DNA of 51,275 nt from Didymodactylos carnosus (Eukaryota; Rotifera; Eurotatoria; Philodinida; Philodinidae): contig CAJNOQ010000428.1 in the NCBI GenBank assembly GCA_905250885.1, positions 1-51,275 of the forward strand, written 5' to 3'. Positions 46,740 to 51,275 of this stretch are shown piece after piece. Below the pieces are notes generated by a model. That model was not told where the DNA came from and ran no database searches. It was given only the letters and a program-made list of their open reading frames with translations. Every line of letters starts with the position of its first letter. Within the stretch, counting starts at the first letter, position 1. A program made the position numbers and the translations under genes.

Positions 46740-47930
46740 TAGAAACTATTTGAAACATTGGATGAAATGGCATTTTCTTTGATTTCACTCTCTAATTTAA
46801 GGATGGTGGTAACAAAATCTCAACATTTGGACGATAAAAGAGGTTGGGTATTTTCTTTAGCCTTCTCTTTCTCGTCTAACTTCCTCTGTTTCTTTTTAGC
46901 TTGTTTCGCTTTCTTAAATTCGAGTTTCTGCGCCAAATTCTTTTGTTCACCTAACGGAGTAGCTAGTACAGTTGTTGGTGAATTAACACTATCATCAGAT
47001 GATGAAGAAGAATTAAGCTGAGAAAAACTTAATTTATGCGGTTTTTCAGATGAAAAACTTGGAAATGGGGAATATTCAGTCTGGGATTTTTGTTCTGGAA
47101 TAGCAGACGTTGATGGTGACACAGTCTGAGATATTTTGGATGAGAAAAATAAAGGCACATAATCGGATTTCGGCTGAGAAAAGACGTCTCCATTACGGTC
47201 GGATTTTGCTAACCTCGCAAGCGCTTTTAGAGCCTCTATCTTGCCTTTTTCTTTAGATTGGACAATGGAGGATTCATTACGGAGATGGGAGATAAGCGTA
47301 TCCTCACTTAGCTGCTCCCCTTTCAGTTTAAACGATTAGGCCTTAGCTGAGTTTGAGAACCACCACCCGAAAAACTGAGTACAGCAGACAAATTGCGCTG
47401 ATTATTGCCTTGTCTTTGGAAACAGGTATTTGCATTATGTCCAGTTTTCTTACAAATAGCGCAAGGTACACGACAATTTCGTTTCCAATGTCCATTTTTA
47501 TGGCAAATTGGACAAGGACCCGAAGGTTCTTTATTTCTATTCTCAGATGATGGGTCTTCACGGTTAAAATTAGACCGATTTCGAGGAAGTGGCAAAAGAA
47601 ACTGATTATTGTTGCTATTTTGGTTGCTATTATTATTATTATATCGTCCGTAGAAAGCTGCTGTGGATTTTTGACGAAAGCCAGTATTATTTCTTTCAAT
47701 TTTAGATGAATAATCCGAAGAAGTATTTTTTTCGTTTGTTACTTCTGAGGAAGTAGTTGATGGTCGAATGGAACGTTCAAGTTTAACAACAGTCTTTTCT
47801 AGCGTTTTCAGACGTGCTAGCTGACGAGTTACTGAACTAGTTAATTTTCGTGAACAACTGAATGAATGGTAACATCATTTTTTTTATCAAAGATATCTAG
47901 GATTAAATCTTGAAATCAGTCTTAGAACGA
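46740..47930 (-). pseudogene. Ty3/gypsy-type gag region with two zinc knuckles, broken
   Basis: Read on the minus strand from about 47930, a Ser/Asn-rich gag body leads to two CCHC knuckles, CPICHKNGHWKRNC and CAICKKTGHNANTC (47449-47511). Both are complete C-x2-C-x4-H-x4-C motifs that bind nucleic acid in gag proteins. The frame stops at 47323. A second frame (46820-47158) holds a Lys/Glu-rich stretch typical of the gag-protease spacer. Frameshifts and stops separate the pieces. No LTR was identified. The upstream capsid part is missing or too decayed to recognise. Confidence 0.82.
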
Positions 47931-48639
47931 GAGAAAAACTGCTGAAGAAACATTTTCTCCGAAAGGACCCCGCCGGATAAGATCGTAAATCTGGCTCCCC
48001 CTCAACGTTGTCTCAAACGTATACCAGAAGAAAGCTTACATGTTCTTACATGCTTCCATGTATTTTTTTTCGCTTTGACTTGAATAGAAAAAAAATTCCT
48101 GAAGTCATTCTCATTTGTGGTCAGAGATACATTTTCGCCTATATAGCCATACATTGAGTCCTTCAGATTTTTTACATCAAACACTTCTTTCTAAGTTTTT
48201 ACAATAGGAACAGGTGCATCTTGCTTCGCTCTTTAAAATGCATATCGATGATCGATACTCATCGTCTTTCTTCTAAAGAGATATAGGATTTTCCAACCCC
48301 ATTGGCATCAGTTTTTTATATAAACCCTCAGACATGGTTCCAGTGCAATATCTCTTTCTCTCACATACCACAATGAACAAGACTTAAACGTTCTCAGAAA
48401 CTGCGCTGTCACTCCCTCTACAAAATGCACTAGTTTCGATTAAAAAAAAAGTGGGCCAAAGTGGTCATCGACCTAATGACATTCTCGAGAGGCGCCATTC
48501 TGAAGGTGTCTGTACAAAGTTTTTGTAAATGGTTTCAGGAACAAGTTACTTCAAAACCAAAGTTTAACGTAAGATTTATGCTCAGCTCTAAAATATGAGG
48601 TGAATAGACTGTATTTAAGATTCTGAGAACAAACAAGTA
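47931..48639. other. Region without a recognisable gene
   Basis: No supported coding region. It may be the decayed 5' part of the gypsy element. The open frame at 48002-48184 (minus) has no domain. Confidence 0.4.
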
Positions 48640-49078
48640 CTGAATGCGTTTGATGAGTTAAAAAAGATGAGTTAAAGATGCTGATGATTTGTTTGATCGG
48701 AAAGAACATGATGATCTTATGGAAAACCCTTCTTCAACTGACATTAAAATGCAGTATGTTTTAACAAAATCTCAAAAAATTTTAAAACAAGTATTACAGT
48801 CATTGCAATATATCAACAATAATAATAAAATATTAAAATATCCTTCCGAAGGAAAAAATAAATTTTATGATGAAGTGCACGATAAAATTATCAATTAGCT
48901 TAAAAAAGCTGAAGATACAATGTTTGATATTCCCAGGGCTTTTAAAATTTTAAGAAATAAATCAACACCACACAAGCACATTCTTACACAACAAATAGCA
49001 TTCCTCTATTCTTTTGATAAATTTAAATTCTTCGATATTCTTGACGAATCTGATAAAATTTTACGCATAGAAAAGAAC
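48640..49078 (+). pseudogene. Unrecognised coding remnant
   Basis: From about 48670 the plus strand reads a charged, helical protein segment (DADDLFDRKEHDDLMENP, then MQYVLTKSQKILKQVLQSLQ). A TAG at 48896 interrupts it, but it carries on in the same frame (LKKAEDTMFDIPRAFKILRN, then ILTQQIAFLYSFDKFKFFDI) to 49078. A similar frame just upstream (AFDELKK) suggests an earlier frameshift. Composition looks truly coding. No family was recognised; transposon origin is likely from context only. Confidence 0.45.
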
Positions 49079-50024
49079 TAAACTACACGTTAGGATCATC
49101 CACAGCTTGAGATGGTGGACAAGTTCTCTAGGAAATTCCATTATTGTTATTTGAATTAATATTTTCTGATAAAACGATTCGCACGGTTCTGAAACAAGCT
49201 TCAGAGCAAAATGATTGTGCTGTCGTGTTCTTGCTAATGATGCTAAGGATTGTTCAACAAACATCCTGACCCTGATAACTACTTCACTCAAACATTGTGA
49301 CTATTACTCAGATTCCCTTTAGGAGTCTTTGCATGAGAAAGAGGACGGTTTGAGCAAAGAAGTGTGGTCAATGACTATTTCAGATTTTTTCACCATGTAT
49401 CATTAATTCTTCAGCTAAGTGGAAAAATAAAGACATGCACGTTAGCAAAACAAATTTCAGTTTGAGAGATAATAGTCACTTGAAAAACCGATAGCTAATG
49501 TTCTTTTAGCTGGATGCCAAAATAGATATTGAACATTACTAGCATGCTGTATTTTATTTGTTTCATCTTGTTCTCTCTGAATTGACACGTATAAAAAGGT
49601 ATCAAACTAATTTTATTTTAATCGCGCAACCACTTACGTCTTCAGTATAGAAAAGAATATTTGTGCCAGACTGAGCCTCAGTCTGTCAAGTTAGCTGTTG
49701 CCTCTGTTGTCTCGGGGACAACAGATGCAACAGCTAAAATGTTTAGAGTTGGATGCCATTCCATCAGCTGAAAATGTGGATCTGATATCGAACATTCTAA
49801 CTTGTGCTCAAAATATTGTGTGCCCATTGCTTAGAAAATCGACGAAGAAAATTAATTTTTTTCTAGTCCTTTCATGGTGTCATAAAGAATCATCAACAGT
49901 TAAACACAAACAGTTTGCGCTATACAGCATGGATCACAGAACTCTGATAGATCGAACAGCAATGTACTCTAATAGAAGAACATCGTTTTCAATAGCCAAT
50001 TCGACCGTCCGCACACTTTGGTGA
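49079..50024. other. Region with unassigned open frames
   Basis: Two frames, 49061-49291 (minus) and 49698-50024 (plus, 108 codons), are open. The second has mixed, plausible composition with several Cys and Ser residues. Neither has a recognisable domain or clear gene context, so neither is called as a gene. Confidence 0.35.
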
Positions 50025-50484
50025 GATTTATGTCCATCGAGTATGATTTTGTAAAGTTGTATACGAAATATTGAATTTCTTTGATGTTACACGAATATTA
50101 GCTCTGAAGGAGACTTCTTGTAGAGCAGCTTTTAAGTCATTATCCGAATATACAGGTCTATGACCCTTCTTAATGTACGTTCGAGTTTTTATTTTTTCTG
50201 GGCACGAGTTTTTATTTATTTTTAAAAATTTACTATGTTTTTCAAAGAAAAAAGCGGTAACAATAAAAACACAACAAAATGAACATAATAACGAACAAAA
50301 AAAAACGCACTTTAAATAAACTGAATAACAGGTTGTTTCTAACCCTCAATCGGATTAACACACAAACGATCTACTACTAAATGATAGCCGTGACTTATTG
50401 CATTAAAATGTATTGGCAACTGTTTTGGATCAGTTAAAGAAAAAAACGTGAATAGAAAACAACAGACTAAAAGAATCATACTAG
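50025..50484 (-). other. Probable 3' untranslated end of the LINE-type element
   Basis: It directly follows the LINE stop codon on the minus strand. At 50182-50226 the unit AAATAAAAACTCG occurs twice, separated by about 12 nt, which could be a 3' tail duplication. No gene is visible in this stretch. Confidence 0.4.
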
Positions 50485-51275
50485 TTAACCATTGTCGAAA
50501 GGGAGGCGATTCACTGATGCGAGAAAAAATCTTGTCACCATCTTAATGTTTTTCCCGGTTTTGTCGAAAAGGACTGCATTTCGATAATCCCAGATTGTTT
50601 TAATGAAATTTCCAATTTGGAAAATTATATTTTTACGTTGTACCACAGTGAGGTCATATGAGGGGATTTTCTCAATGTAAACGATTTGATTCGTTTCACG
50701 GTCAATAGCTACATGAGTCCCATCGGCAATCGACTCCCTGAATAGGTACACTGGTTGAAAAAAGGTACACTCGATCCATAGAGGGTACGCTGATTCAGGT
50801 TGATCACAAAAAACACATTGTTTTTCTAGTTCCGTCCTGCCTACCTGTGCCCGTATGTATAGTGCGTCCTTCACTAACTTCACCCAAATCTCATGTGCAT
50901 GTGTTGACATTTTACTCGACAGTAGGAGTTTAAAAAAATGTATATCTTTGAGATGAGTTATCCTCCGGTAACACACTGGTAATCGGAAATGATACTTATA
51001 AATGAGCTGCCAATAAATGAATAAGCCTGTTTTAGGGATGATGGGTGGGTTTCCATCCATTAACCACTTTACTGTTCTATCCGCTGCTTCGTGAAATAGA
51101 CTAGTTCCCTTCTGTATATGCGGCACCAGGTTTGACCATAATGAACGATCAAAGCACTGTAACTGCGTAGCCATGGACTGCAGAGCATAAAATTTCCACT
51201 TTGCTGGAGTATTAGACATTAAGCGTAGACCACATTTAATTCTAAATCCTTCTACCATTGTTTTAATATCTAATA
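50485..51275 (-). CDS. C-terminal part of a LINE-type (non-LTR) retrotransposon pol protein, partial
   Basis: An uninterrupted frame runs from the window edge to a stop at 50485, so the start lies outside (257 residues counted from an internal Met at 51258). The layout is that of the region after the reverse transcriptase in LINE proteins: a helical stretch with FDRSLW and FIYWQLIYKYHFRLP, then a zf-RVT-like motif CVFCDQPESAYPLWIEC (residues 148-164 from that Met), then IWDYRNAVLF. The usual His of the zinc motif (E-S/T-x2-H-L) is Pro here, which may mean loss of zinc binding. The reverse transcriptase itself would lie to the right of the window. Being open for about 790 nt suggests a fairly young copy. 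Confidence 0.7.
   Translation of the reverse strand, partial: LDIKTMVEGFRIKCGLRLMSNTPAKWKFYALQSMATQLQCFDRSLWSNLVPHIQKGTSLFHEAADRTVKWLMDGNPPIIPKTGLFIYWQLIYKYHFRLPVCYRRITHLKDIHFFKLLLSSKMSTHAHEIWVKLVKDALYIRAQVGRTELEKQCVFCDQPESAYPLWIECTFFQPVYLFRESIADGTHVAIDRETNQIVYIEKIPSYDLTVVQRKNIIFQIGNFIKTIWDYRNAVLFDKTGKNIKMVTRFFLASVNRLPFDNG

Noticed and set aside
46758-47605. Plus-strand frames across the gag region
   Set aside because: Antisense shadows of the minus-strand gag sequence, which carries the CCHC knuckles.
1-51275. CRISPR arrays, operons, prophage or bacterial promoters
   Set aside because: No spaced identical repeats or Shine-Dalgarno-led gene clusters; spliced genes show the window is eukaryotic.

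Overview
This is a eukaryotic, very AT-rich metazoan window. All genes are intron-containing with GT-AG splice sites. Many introns are only 50-75 nt and a few reach 2-7 kb. Arginine is often CGT/CGA, and protein linkers are rich in N, S, T and Q. The species cannot be fixed from the sequence: a small-bodied invertebrate with a low-GC genome fits (a rotifer or other spiralian, or a mite, are possible). No bacterial, phage or CRISPR features are present.

Two host genes were reconstructed exon by exon, both on the minus strand. (1) 697-1838 encodes a complete three-exon, 320-residue voltage-gated proton channel of the Hv1/HVCN1 family. (2) 7541-42953 encodes a complete 29-exon, 2450-residue polarity scaffold of the MUPP1/PATJ (MPDZ/INADL) family, with an N-terminal L27 domain and eleven PDZ domains. 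Its reading frame stays open through all 28 introns, and the domain order matches vertebrate MPDZ PDZ1-PDZ11. It ends where vertebrate MPDZ would continue into PDZ12 and PDZ13. The two genes are not obviously linked in function.

The 5.7 kb between them (1839-7540) and the long introns hold mobile-element debris. This includes a tRNA-type SINE with a 10-bp target duplication (3875-4295), a TTAA-flanked palindromic element (5939-6814), a three-copy foldback family (about 12567, 29525 and 32430), a palindromic MITE (13071-13387), a MITE with a candidate TAGCA duplication (29970-30249), a 745-bp inverted repeat beside exon 6 (30328-31071), a possible hAT-like remnant (32757-33515) and TTAGG-like repeats. 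Other intronic sequence is microsatellite and homopolymer.

Upstream of the scaffold gene (right end, 43-51 kb) is a graveyard of retroelements. A dead Ty3/gypsy-type element has its gag and protease part on the minus strand and its reverse-transcriptase part on the plus strand, meeting tail to tail near 45858. There is also an unrecognised coding remnant (48640-49078) and the 3' end of a LINE-type element running off the window edge.

No wholly new biological system was recognised. The most informative points are the full scaffold gene model, the missing PDZ12/13, peculiarities of the proton channel, and the set of palindromic elements.
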